From: Rhodococcus sp. KBS0724
Lineage (GTDB): Bacteria; Actinomycetota; Actinomycetes; Mycobacteriales; Mycobacteriaceae
Assembly (NCBI RefSeq): GCF_005938745.2
Contig: NZ_VCBX02000001.1
Location: 5,222,501 to 5,286,500 of the forward strand
Direction of reading: 5' to 3'
DNA length: 64,000 nucleotides
Made by a program: the position numbers and the translations under genes. Every line of letters begins with the position of its first letter. The stretch's first letter is position 1. The notes under the pieces were generated by a model. That model was given only the letters and a program-made list of their open reading frames with translations. It made no database searches and had not been told where the DNA came from. Positions 44,206-52,279 of the stretch are shown in pieces.

Positions 44206-45738
44206 TCAGTACGCCCCATCACTGGCCACTACCGCCTTTAATGTCTTAGCAACAATGAGGATGTCTCCCATCATCGACCAGTTGTCGACGTATGAAAGAT
44301 CAAGGCGGACAGTATCTTCCCATGAGAGGTCGGAGCGCCCACTTACCTGCCACAGTCCTGTAATTCCGGGCTTGACCAGAAGCCGCCGGCTCACCGTACC
44401 GTCATAGGCCTCCACCTCGCGCCGCAGCGGAGGCCGCGGTCCAACAACGCTCATCTCGCGACGCAGGACGTTCAGGAATTGCGGCAGCTCGTCGATCGAG
44501 AATTTGCGCATGACACGCCCCACCGACGTGACACGAGGGTCGTCACGCATCTTGAACAGAACGCCAGCACCCTCGTTGTTCTTCATCAGCGCGTCAACTT
44601 GCTTATCTGCATTCTGGACCATCGAACGGAACTTCAGCATCGGGAACGGTTTGCCGTCCAAACCCATTCGCTCCGACTTGTAGAGGACGGGACCGGGACT
44701 GGTCAGCTTCACAGCCAGCGCTGCGGCGAGGAGCACCGGACTGATGAGGATCAAAATTATTGTGGCAAAGACGATGTCGAACGATGTTTTCGCGAACTTC
44801 TGCGCGCTGTGATAGCGCGGGCGTTCCACGTGGATCAATGGAAGGCCTGCGACAGGCCGCATCGAAAGTCTGGGGCCCGACACGTCCAGAATGCCCGGTG
44901 AGACAACAAGATCTACTCGCTTGCACTCGAGATCCCATGCGAGCTTGCGCATTCCGTCCAAGCCCAGATGCTCGGTCGCGGTGACGGCGACGGTATCTGC
45001 ACCCACCACATCAAGGGCACGGGTGACATCGTGTTCATCACCCAAGACCGGGATGCGTCGCCCTCCGACCGTGATCACATCGTTCATGTCACTGTTGTGG
45101 CCCGGTGTGCAAACACCCACGACTCTGAATCCGTCAGCTGATCCGCGTTCGAAGTTCTCTGCCAGATTAATAACGGCATGACGATTTCCGACAACGAGTA
45201 CCGAGGTTCTAAATTCACCGCGTGCACGGCGACGGGCAATGAGTCGGCGCCAGAACCAGCGGTTAGCCATCAAAGCGATCATGCCGACGGGGAAAGCAAA
45301 TGCCAGATAGAGGCGGGCGATGTCGATCTGAAGGAGCAGGCTGCCTATCGCGATCAAGCCGAAGAGTCGTACCGTGCTGACAAAGATTCGCCGATACTCT
45401 TCCGGTCCGCTCCCGATCACTCGAATCGACCTAGTTCGGAAGATGCTGAGCGTTGCAATCCACGCGACGATCAATACGAGTGAGACGGCGGTGTAGCTGT
45501 AGTTTCCAACGCCGCTGGTACTCACCCCACCTGACTCCGCGCCAAAACGGAACCACTGAGCAAGAAATACCGCTGCGACAATAATTGCCGCGTCACTGAC
45601 GGCCAACCGCCGAACGTAAGCCGCTTGCCACCGATGTCGCGAAGACACCTCCGAATGAGCGTCGGGCGTCACCGGTTGAACTTCCGGCACCACACGAGAA
45701 CTCGTGGGAGACCCTTCGCTTTCGTTGAGCGCTGTCAC
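44206..45738 (-). CDS. Polyprenyl glycosylphosphotransferase, initiating sugar transferase
   Basis: The protein has 510 residues and the WbaP/WcaJ/CpsE type architecture: four N-terminal helices, a CoA-binding-like middle domain (SVLVVGNRHAVINLAENFER), a fifth helix (DIVFATIILILISPVLLAAALAVKLTSPGP) and the catalytic tail (LYKSERMGLDGKPFPMLKFRSM, LRREMSVVGPRPPLRREVEA, KPGITGLWQVSGRSDL). It transfers a sugar-1-phosphate to undecaprenyl phosphate and so starts the repeat unit. It starts with GTG at 45738, with GGAGAG upstream. It is the first gene of the minus-strand operon. Confidence 0.93.
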   Translation of the reverse strand: MTALNESEGSPTSSRVVPEVQPVTPDAHSEVSSRHRWQAAYVRRLAVSDAAIIVAAVFLAQWFRFGAESGGVSTSGVGNYSYTAVSLVLIVAWIATLSIFRTRSIRVIGSGPEEYRRIFVSTVRLFGLIAIGSLLLQIDIARLYLAFAFPVGMIALMANRWFWRRLIARRRARGEFRTSVLVVGNRHAVINLAENFERGSADGFRVVGVCTPGHNSDMNDVITVGGRRIPVLGDEHDVTRALDVVGADTVAVTATEHLGLDGMRKLAWDLECKRVDLVVSPGILDVSGPRLSMRPVAGLPLIHVERPRYHSAQKFAKTSFDIVFATIILILISPVLLAAALAVKLTSPGPVLYKSERMGLDGKPFPMLKFRSMVQNADKQVDALMKNNEGAGVLFKMRDDPRVTSVGRVMRKFSIDELPQFLNVLRREMSVVGPRPPLRREVEAYDGTVSRRLLVKPGITGLWQVSGRSDLSWEDTVRLDLSYVDNWSMMGDILIVAKTLKAVVASDGAY

Positions 45739-46883
45739 CTTGTCAGCTCTCCTTCCTGGTCAGGAAATTTCCGAATCAACTACTCATCTGAAAAGTGCTC
45801 GAAACAATCCGAAATTGCCTGACCACCAGACCCGACTTGAGCAAGTGTCCCGCACATCCGTTTCACCCTGATTGATCGCGATCTGCGGCTGTCCGTTACG
45901 TACCATGCGGGATCTATTTCACCACCACCTCGCAGATGGATCAAATTTCCGAACGGCGCAGGTTGACAGCGGTGATCGGCACCAATCACCCACTTCACCC
46001 CAAATGACAGACCGTCAACGATTTTTTTCGGTTGTCAAGTCAATCGGTTGATCGGTCGAGACACTTTCAAGCCAGACGGCAAATATTTAGCAAATCCCGA
46101 ATCTCGCCCTCTTTGTCATTGCGGCAACAGTGCGCCGATCAGTTGCCAGCCGCACAAACAGGGGAGATACATGCAGATCAAGGCCTTTTCCGTCAAGTCA
46201 ACTGTAATTGCGACTGCACGATCGGGATACAGACCAAATCACCCGAGAAGATTGCGACCTTTGTCCTTTTTCGATTCTCGGCCATTCTCATGCGATAACG
46301 ACGGCTACCTGGAAGCGAATGAACGATGATACAAAGTTCAAACTGGACAATCCCGAAGATTACTGCTGGACGATTGTCCATTTACGGTCTATATTATTCT
46401 GCTCACACTGTCGGCCGAATCTCACAATGTGAAATGGTGGCGCATTCAAGTACAAGCCTCACGTGATCACCGACGGATGTGCCTTTCGTCCACCAAGCCG
46501 AGAACCAGACAAATTGCCATTATCCGATATGCGAGGTTTGTGGTATCTCAAGATTCCCCAACCCGGAAATTGCTTACCATTGCAGCCCCAGACTGCACCT
46601 CTCAAGTCAACAATGCCGACCTAAAGTAACCACCATTAGGGACTTACGTCCCTATAGGTGCATGCAATCAATCAGGGTGAATACACATCCGAGATATACA
46701 TTCCGCTGTCGAGCTTGGACGCGGCGCGTACAAACCTGATGTGAGGCAACAACCGGCCGGTGAAACGCCCATATCGTCCGATTCGTGCGTCGCGCAAAAT
46801 CGCGTAAGGTCAAAATTCGGACATACACCCGAAGACTCCTGCAACGAGGTCCGCATTCCGGATCGTTGACCAGTCACGCTCGA
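45739..46883. promoter_or_regulatory. Long divergent intergenic region between the two polymer loci
   Basis: About 1.1 kb separates the sugar-transferase operon and the plus-strand synthase operon. It is AT-richer than the genes; the few frames present have no ribosome binding site and no family character. It must hold the promoters of both operons. The one clear site is the palindrome at 46637-46654. Confidence 0.55.
46637..46654. promoter_or_regulatory. DosR-box-like palindrome
   Basis: TAGGGAC and GTCCCTA flank TTAC; with context it reads TTAGGGACTTACGTCCCTAT. The published mycobacterial DosR box is TTSGGGACTWWAGTCCCSAA, so the GGGACT and GTCCC halves and spacing match. It lies about 230 bases before the plus-strand operon. 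The regulator is inferred. Confidence 0.45.
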
Positions 46884-48365
46884 ATGGGACTACACACCTT
46901 GAAGATCAGCACTATCCGCGCTGAGTCGGGAATTGTTCCGCGGCTCACGGTCCGTTGGTTGATGATCGCAGCAGCCACAATATTTGCGTTCTGGCCAACG
47001 TGGAACAACCTGTGGCGCAGCACAGTCGACGGCACCGCGATTGGGTTCGTATTTGTACTGCCCCTGCTGTGTGTTGTTGCGGCTGTGGGTACAGACCTCA
47101 GGCGGGGTCCCGAACTCCCGATCCATGATCGGGAAACGGACAAGATCGTTGGCGGCATCGGTTTACTCGTCGCACTGGGTATGCAGGCGCTGCTGATGCC
47201 GCGATTCGGGGACAACTACGAGCTGATGCACATCGATGCGCTGGCGGCTTGGGTCTTTGTCTGGGGCGCAGCAGTTCTCATGTTCGGACTTCGCCCCGTC
47301 AATCGGTACTGGTTGATCTGGCTGACGCCCATGGTTTTGAGCCCGCTTTTTTACCGAACCATGGCAATCGAACTGGGCGGTACTCGGTTCGACTACAGCG
47401 TCATCATGGTTGTTGTCGCCTCCACGGCCACCACCATTGCCGTCAGTCGAAACTGGCGACGAGGTTTGGTTGCCTTCTTGATCTCCATCGCCCTCGGCAC
47501 TGCCTTGGTGTACTACCTGTCGAACCAGTTTCCGACGGTTCCGCTATTTCTGGTTCAACTATTTCCCGCAGTCGGAACTGCGCTGCTGGTCGGCGCTATC
47601 TTCTATCTGTATCAACGCCGCGGCAAGTCGCTAAAACCTTTCGATCGTCCACTCCGAAAGCCGTCAACCAAAACCAGCGACTGGACCATCCTCTTCGTGT
47701 TCGGTGTTGCAATACTGATCGCCCTCACACCGCTCCCCAATGCCGACGACATTCCGATTTCCCAAGGCCCACCGGCCACTGCGGATCCTCGATTGGTGGT
47801 ACCGGCGGGGTGGAGCCAAATCTCCACTGAAGAGTTCGATTGGCCGCAGCGGTACTTCGGGCCTACATCCACGCTGACGCGACAAACAATCCGCGCGGAT
47901 ACGCCAAATCCAGCGTGGGACGCTCTCATGCGCCAGCGCACTGTACAAATGGATGTTCTGCAGGTCCGTCGCGCGGCTACTCTCTCTGTTTACCCGAGCA
48001 GCGCCACGTACGAGTTGCAGAACGCGCGTGTCAGCCCCACTGTGCAGGTCGAACTGACGCGCGGTGTCGTGGCCGAGATGTACACCATCGTCGACGATGC
48101 TCTCCTTCTCACCTGGAGCAATCTCAACTTCATCTGGACTCGTGGCGACGGTGCCGCACAACGCGTCAGTCTCATCACCGTCGACAATCACGAACCGGAC
48201 GCCTATTTCCCGGAGCCGAGTCCGTCGATGGCCTCGAATGGAGGCAATAGTCTCGCTCTGCTCTTGCGAGGGAAAAGCTCAACCGAGGACAACGAATCGC
48301 AGTACAAAGACCTCGGGATGCTCGAGGCCTTGGGACGACACATCGTGGAGGCTCAACAATGGTGA
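46884..48365 (+). CDS. Polytopic membrane protein with extracytoplasmic C-terminal domain
   Basis: The protein has 493 residues from the ATG at 46884 (MGLHTLKISTIRAE). The frame is open back to 46785, but that part is basic and lacks family features; a TTG at 46899 is another option. About nine helices are followed by an external domain of about 180 residues (beginning VPAGWSQISTEEFDWPQRYF). The order of helices then a soluble domain recalls exosortase/EpsI proteins, but no catalytic cysteine is seen and the family is not recognised. Its stop overlaps the start of the GT2 synthase by seven bases, so the two are translated together. Confidence 0.7.
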   Translation: MGLHTLKISTIRAESGIVPRLTVRWLMIAAATIFAFWPTWNNLWRSTVDGTAIGFVFVLPLLCVVAAVGTDLRRGPELPIHDRETDKIVGGIGLLVALGMQALLMPRFGDNYELMHIDALAAWVFVWGAAVLMFGLRPVNRYWLIWLTPMVLSPLFYRTMAIELGGTRFDYSVIMVVVASTATTIAVSRNWRRGLVAFLISIALGTALVYYLSNQFPTVPLFLVQLFPAVGTALLVGAIFYLYQRRGKSLKPFDRPLRKPSTKTSDWTILFVFGVAILIALTPLPNADDIPISQGPPATADPRLVVPAGWSQISTEEFDWPQRYFGPTSTLTRQTIRADTPNPAWDALMRQRTVQMDVLQVRRAATLSVYPSSATYELQNARVSPTVQVELTRGVVAEMYTIVDDALLLTWSNLNFIWTRGDGAAQRVSLITVDNHEPDAYFPEPSPSMASNGGNSLALLLRGKSSTEDNESQYKDLGMLEALGRHIVEAQQW

Positions 48366-49813
48366 ATCTCGATCTCCTGGTGCACGGAGACAAAGCCTCC
48401 GACGCATTCAAAGCTGCTGCCCTCCATGATGCAGTGAACGGTCTGCGTGAGCGCAAACCGATTTCCTCTGCCTCGGTGGCGTTCTACCCCTGGCAGCGCA
48501 ACGTCCTGTTCACGCTCCTCGCGGTCGCAATCTTGTGCCTGATCTTTTTCCTCACTCCCACTCTGATCACGCTCACTCTGCTGTGCACCCTCGGATATGT
48601 CTGGACGATGGTTGATCGGCTCATTCTCTTCATGCGAGGCCTGGATGCGTCGGCCATCATGACCATCAGTGATGAGGTGGCACTTGCTCTTACCGATGAC
48701 GAACTGCCGCTGTATACGATCCTGGTGCCCGCTTACAACGAACCAGAGGTTGTGGGTGATCTGATCGCAGCTATGCGGGCAATCCACTACCCGAAGGAAA
48801 AACTCCAAGTTCTCCTCCTTCTCGAGGAAGACGACTTGATCACCATCAAAGCCGCTGAATTGGCCGGCGTCGACAAGGTAGTCAGCATCTTGAAAGTCCC
48901 GGCAGCGGATCCACGTACCAAGCCGAAGGCCTGCAACTACGGACTTCATTTTTCCACGGGCGAGATCATCACGATCTACGACGCTGAGGACTCGCCAGAT
49001 CCACTTCAATTGCGCCGAGTAGTAGCAACTTTCGCTCAGTTGCCGGAAAATACCGCATGTGTCCAGGCGAAACTCGCCTTTCACAACGGCACACAAAATC
49101 TGCTGACGGCATGGTTCACCGCTGACTACGCCCTGTGGTTCAACTTCATCTTGCCCGGCCTCATGCGAAGCAACTCCCCCATTCCCCTGGGTGGGACATC
49201 AAATCATTTGCGACGCAGCGTGCTTGACGACATTGGTGCCTGGGATCCGTTCAACGTCACAGAGGACGCCGACCTCGGTGTGCGGATCGCTGAAAGCGGC
49301 TACCGCACTGCCGTCCTCAACTCGACAACACTCGAAGAGGCGAATAGCGACACCATAAACTGGATCCGTCAGCGATCCCGCTGGTACAAGGGCTACTTAC
49401 AGACTTGGCTGGTTCACATGCGCCAGCCGGTGAAGCTGTGGCGCGGGATTGGGACCGTCGGGTTCTTGCGATTCACCATCCTGATGGCGGGAACACCCGT
49501 GGTTGCCGCACTGAACACGATTTTCTGGCTTCTGAGCCTGGGCTGGATTCTCGGTCAACCCGCGATAATCCAACAAATTTTCCCCAGCTATGTGTACTTC
49601 CCGGCCCTCGCGTCGCTCGTCTTTGGTAACGCCGCCGTGATGTACATGAATCTTGTTGCGTGCCGCGAGACACGGAATGCAGCCCTGTTGATTGCGTGCC
49701 TGACCGCGCCACTGTATTGGGTGCTGATGAGCATCGCCGCAATCAAAGGCACATACCAGTTGATTATGAACCCGTCCTACTGGGAGAAGACGTTTCACGG
49801 TCTGAGCAACTGA
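48359..49813 (+). CDS. Processive GT2 synthase, cellulose-synthase-like, no PilZ
   Basis: The protein has 484 residues. Two helices (VLFTLLAVAILCLIFFLTP and the next) precede the catalytic domain, which holds LVPAYNEPEV, YDAEDSPDP (DxD), VTEDADLGVR (TED) and QRSRWYKGY (QxxRW), the full signature of processive beta-glycan synthases. Three or so C-terminal helices follow, and the protein ends right after the last one (YWEKTFHGLSN), so the c-di-GMP-binding PilZ domain of BcsA is missing. It would polymerise a UDP-sugar and extrude the chain. The BcsB-like protein encoded at 54013-55983 is the likely partner. Confidence 0.88.
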   Translation: MVNLDLLVHGDKASDAFKAAALHDAVNGLRERKPISSASVAFYPWQRNVLFTLLAVAILCLIFFLTPTLITLTLLCTLGYVWTMVDRLILFMRGLDASAIMTISDEVALALTDDELPLYTILVPAYNEPEVVGDLIAAMRAIHYPKEKLQVLLLLEEDDLITIKAAELAGVDKVVSILKVPAADPRTKPKACNYGLHFSTGEIITIYDAEDSPDPLQLRRVVATFAQLPENTACVQAKLAFHNGTQNLLTAWFTADYALWFNFILPGLMRSNSPIPLGGTSNHLRRSVLDDIGAWDPFNVTEDADLGVRIAESGYRTAVLNSTTLEEANSDTINWIRQRSRWYKGYLQTWLVHMRQPVKLWRGIGTVGFLRFTILMAGTPVVAALNTIFWLLSLGWILGQPAIIQQIFPSYVYFPALASLVFGNAAVMYMNLVACRETRNAALLIACLTAPLYWVLMSIAAIKGTYQLIMNPSYWEKTFHGLSN

Positions 49814-49842
49814 TTCTTCCGACCGCACGCACACAAACAACT

Positions 49843-49867
49843 CCGCCCGGGACGATGTCCCGGGCGG
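49843..49867. terminator. Two-way terminator between synthase and galU
   Basis: CCGCCCGGGAC and GTCCCGGGCGG form an 11-bp stem with loop GAT; the flanks AACAA and TTGTT extend it. TTGTTTAT follows on the plus strand. Confidence 0.85.
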
Positions 49868-49876
49868 TTGTTTATC

Positions 49877-50797
49877 TCAGTAGGTAAGTTGCGGGTCTGG
49901 TTGCCGGAGACGCTCTTCCAGCCAGATTCGCAATTCCGGTCCGTACTCTTCGCGTCCCAGTGCATGGTCAAGTGAGGCTCGTAGGAATCCACCCGGGTTT
50001 CCGAGATCATGACGAGATCCCCGGTGCACCACGACATGGACGGGATGACCCTCACTGATCAGCAAGGCAATCGCGTCGGTCAGCTGCAACTCGCCGCCCT
50101 TACCTGGCTTGATGGTGCGCAGGGCGTCAAAGATCTTGCGATCCAATAGATACCGGCCAACAGCAGCCAAGGTTGAGGGCGCACTGTGCGTATCCGGCTT
50201 CTCCACCATGCCTACGACCTTGAGAACGTCAGGGTTGTCGGAGTCTGGCTCAACGTCAAAAATTCCGTATGCACTGACTTCATGTCTCGGCACGTCGAAT
50301 GCGCAGAGAACAGATCCTCCGCGCTCATCCCTGACCCTCGACATGGCCTCGAGCACCCCACCGGGATGCACCAGATCGTCTGGAAGCAGAACCGCGATGG
50401 CGTCCTCGTCAGCGCCGAGAACCGATTCTGCCAGGCCGACGGCGTGTCCCAAACCGAGTGGAGACTCCTGAACAACAGGTTCCACCGAGATCAACCCCGG
50501 CGCCTTTCGGACCCGCTCCAGGAGATGATGTTTTCCCGCATCCTGCAATCTGTTTTCCAGAACAACATCTTCCAGGAAATGCGCCATGACACCCGCTTTT
50601 CCGGGCGCCGTGACGATAACCAAACGTTCCACTCCCGCAGCAGCAGCTTCACTGGCGACCAATTCAATCCCCGGTGTATCTACCACCGGCAGAAGCTCTT
50701 TGGGAACCGTTTTGGTGGCCGGCAAGAAACGAGTGCCAAGCCCAGCTGCCGGCACCACCGCAGTCTTGATCGAGGATGATCGCACTGTAGTCATCAT
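49877..50797 (-). CDS. galU: UTP-glucose-1-phosphate uridylyltransferase
   Basis: The protein has 306 residues. It has the nucleotidyltransferase start VVPAAGLGTRFLPATKTVPKE, then LLPDDLVHPGG and the family GMVEKPD segment. It makes UDP-glucose from glucose-1-phosphate and UTP, the substrate for UGD and for the GT2 synthase in this window. AAAGG lies before the tandem ATGs at 50797 and 50794. It is a single gene between terminators. Confidence 0.93.
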   Translation of the reverse strand: MMTTVRSSSIKTAVVPAAGLGTRFLPATKTVPKELLPVVDTPGIELVASEAAAAGVERLVIVTAPGKAGVMAHFLEDVVLENRLQDAGKHHLLERVRKAPGLISVEPVVQESPLGLGHAVGLAESVLGADEDAIAVLLPDDLVHPGGVLEAMSRVRDERGGSVLCAFDVPRHEVSAYGIFDVEPDSDNPDVLKVVGMVEKPDTHSAPSTLAAVGRYLLDRKIFDALRTIKPGKGGELQLTDAIALLISEGHPVHVVVHRGSRHDLGNPGGFLRASLDHALGREEYGPELRIWLEERLRQPDPQLTY

Positions 50798-50822
50798 TTA
50801 CCTTTCCTGATGCAGACTCATT

Positions 50823-50863
50823 CATCTACACGCCACTGATGTTGCATCTACACGCCACTGATG
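50823..50863. repeat. Two 19-bp direct repeats upstream of galU
   Basis: CATCTACACGCCACTGATG occurs at 50823-50841 and 50845-50863, identical, period 22. The nearer copy lies 25 bases before the galU start. The rest of 50798-51062 holds only the terminator of the GH5 gene. Confidence 0.85.
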
Positions 50864-51011
50864 CCGCGCGGATCTCTTCGATGAGTGCCTATCGGATTCT
50901 GAGCTGCACGCTGCAAACTACTGCGAAACATACGTCAGTTTTGCAATACATTACACCGGCTCCGGGCCACGAAGGAAGCTACACAATTCCCCAAAAAACC
51001 GCCGAAAGAAC

Positions 51012-51045
51012 TAGTGCCCCTGGGACCTTGGTCCCAGGGGCACTA
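51012..51045 (-). terminator. Terminator of the GH5 gene
   Basis: TAGTGCCCCTGGGACC and GGTCCCAGGGGCACTA form a perfect 16-bp inverted repeat with two bases between. It lies 18 bases after the minus-strand stop codon; AGTTCTTT follows on that strand. Confidence 0.88.
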
Positions 51046-51062
51046 ATAGAATTCGGGGCCTA

Positions 51063-52217
51063 TCAGCCCCATTCGGCTTCAGCTGCGACAACTCCGTAGA
51101 GCGGGTCGTCGTAGCCGATATCCATGGTGCATTCAGTCGGACGAGGATCCGGCACAAAGGCCCACAGCAACGCCCCGGCGGTGCCGGCTGTCTTCTGACC
51201 CGCAATCTTGTCGCCGATGTGTGTCGCCCGAGTTGCGAGAGGCTCACAGCTACCGGCCAATTCACCGATTTCGGCCACCAACAGCGGCTTTCCGGCCGCA
51301 GTGGCCTGGGTAATGCGACGCGCCAGTCCATTCCACTGGTCACCGGGAAGAGCAACACCATCAGCGCCGTAATCGTGGTACTGAACAACGTCGACGTAGG
51401 GCGACTCGCTGACGTACTGGTAATCGTCACCGCCGGTGCCACATTGGCCGCCGCCGAGAAGCCCAGCCGTAATCAAGGTCTTGGGATCGAGCGCCCGCAC
51501 TTCTGCACCAGCCGCGTCGTAGAACGAGCGCAGAATTTGCGCTGTGTCGGACGGGCACGTCCTGGTCCACCAATTGCACGCCGTGTCGGTGCATAGGCTC
51601 GGTTCAGGTTCTCCCACCAATTCCCACGCCGCCAGCGACGGAGAGTCTTTCCACCTGGCAACTGCTATATGCATCCAGTCCTGAAAGCTGATCAGCGACT
51701 TCGCAGCGTTGGCGTCGAAGTCTTTCCAACCATCTACGTACCAGCTACGTTCCTTGAAATTCTCGTCCTCGCACGCTCCGTCCTGCGGCGAGAGGACGGG
51801 CAGGATCATCTGATTGTGATCCTCCGCTGCGGCGAACACCGCGTCCATGGGTCCAAAATCCAGCTCCCCCGTAAATTTGTTGATCGCCAAGGCCTGAAAC
51901 AGATTGAAACGCGTCAGAGACTTTGCCGGCAGCGATCCAAAATAGTCGTCGAGATCGACCATCGCACCGCAACCCCAGTTCACACCCCAATCTGTGGCGA
52001 GCTGATAGGCATTGAATCCTGTTGGCCACCAATCTTGCCCGTCAAGTTTCAGTCCATCAACGGTAGCGGTGACGCGGGCTCCCGGTTGCGGGGCCGCATC
52101 CACCGTGCGTGCGGCCACGCCACTCACGGTGAGAACAGTAGCGGCACTGACAAGAACTGCGGCCACTCGACGCCAGACAGACGTTGGAGGTTTCATTTTT
52201 TTCACTCTCGGAGACAT
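51063..52217 (-). CDS. Secreted GH5-like glycoside hydrolase
   Basis: The protein has 384 residues. A signal peptide (KKMKPPTSVWRRVAAVLVSA, then ATVLTVSGVAARTVDAAP) implies export. The catalytic domain has the clan A pattern: the acid/base Glu203 in ELVGEPEP and the nucleophile Glu316 in LLVAEIGE, with YHDYG between. The ATG at 52196 is an alternative start. Family members cut beta-glucans or mannans. Placed with a GT2 synthase and a BcsB-like protein, it could trim or release the polymer, as the GH8 enzyme BcsZ does in cellulose loci. Confidence 0.85.
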   Translation of the reverse strand: MSPRVKKMKPPTSVWRRVAAVLVSAATVLTVSGVAARTVDAAPQPGARVTATVDGLKLDGQDWWPTGFNAYQLATDWGVNWGCGAMVDLDDYFGSLPAKSLTRFNLFQALAINKFTGELDFGPMDAVFAAAEDHNQMILPVLSPQDGACEDENFKERSWYVDGWKDFDANAAKSLISFQDWMHIAVARWKDSPSLAAWELVGEPEPSLCTDTACNWWTRTCPSDTAQILRSFYDAAGAEVRALDPKTLITAGLLGGGQCGTGGDDYQYVSESPYVDVVQYHDYGADGVALPGDQWNGLARRITQATAAGKPLLVAEIGELAGSCEPLATRATHIGDKIAGQKTAGTAGALLWAFVPDPRPTECTMDIGYDDPLYGVVAAEAEWG

Positions 52218-52279
52218 GTTTACCCATCGCTCGAACGCAGCATCCCCCCGCGTCCAAAGTGTCCCATAAATCCGGAGTT

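Noticed and set aside
46048..46329. Plus-strand frame of 93 codons in the long intergenic region
   Set aside because: No ribosome binding site and no protein-like pattern; overlapping frames are equally long.
48353..49096. Minus-strand frame opposite the GT2 synthase
   Set aside because: Overlaps the catalytic domain of the synthase; no start signal.
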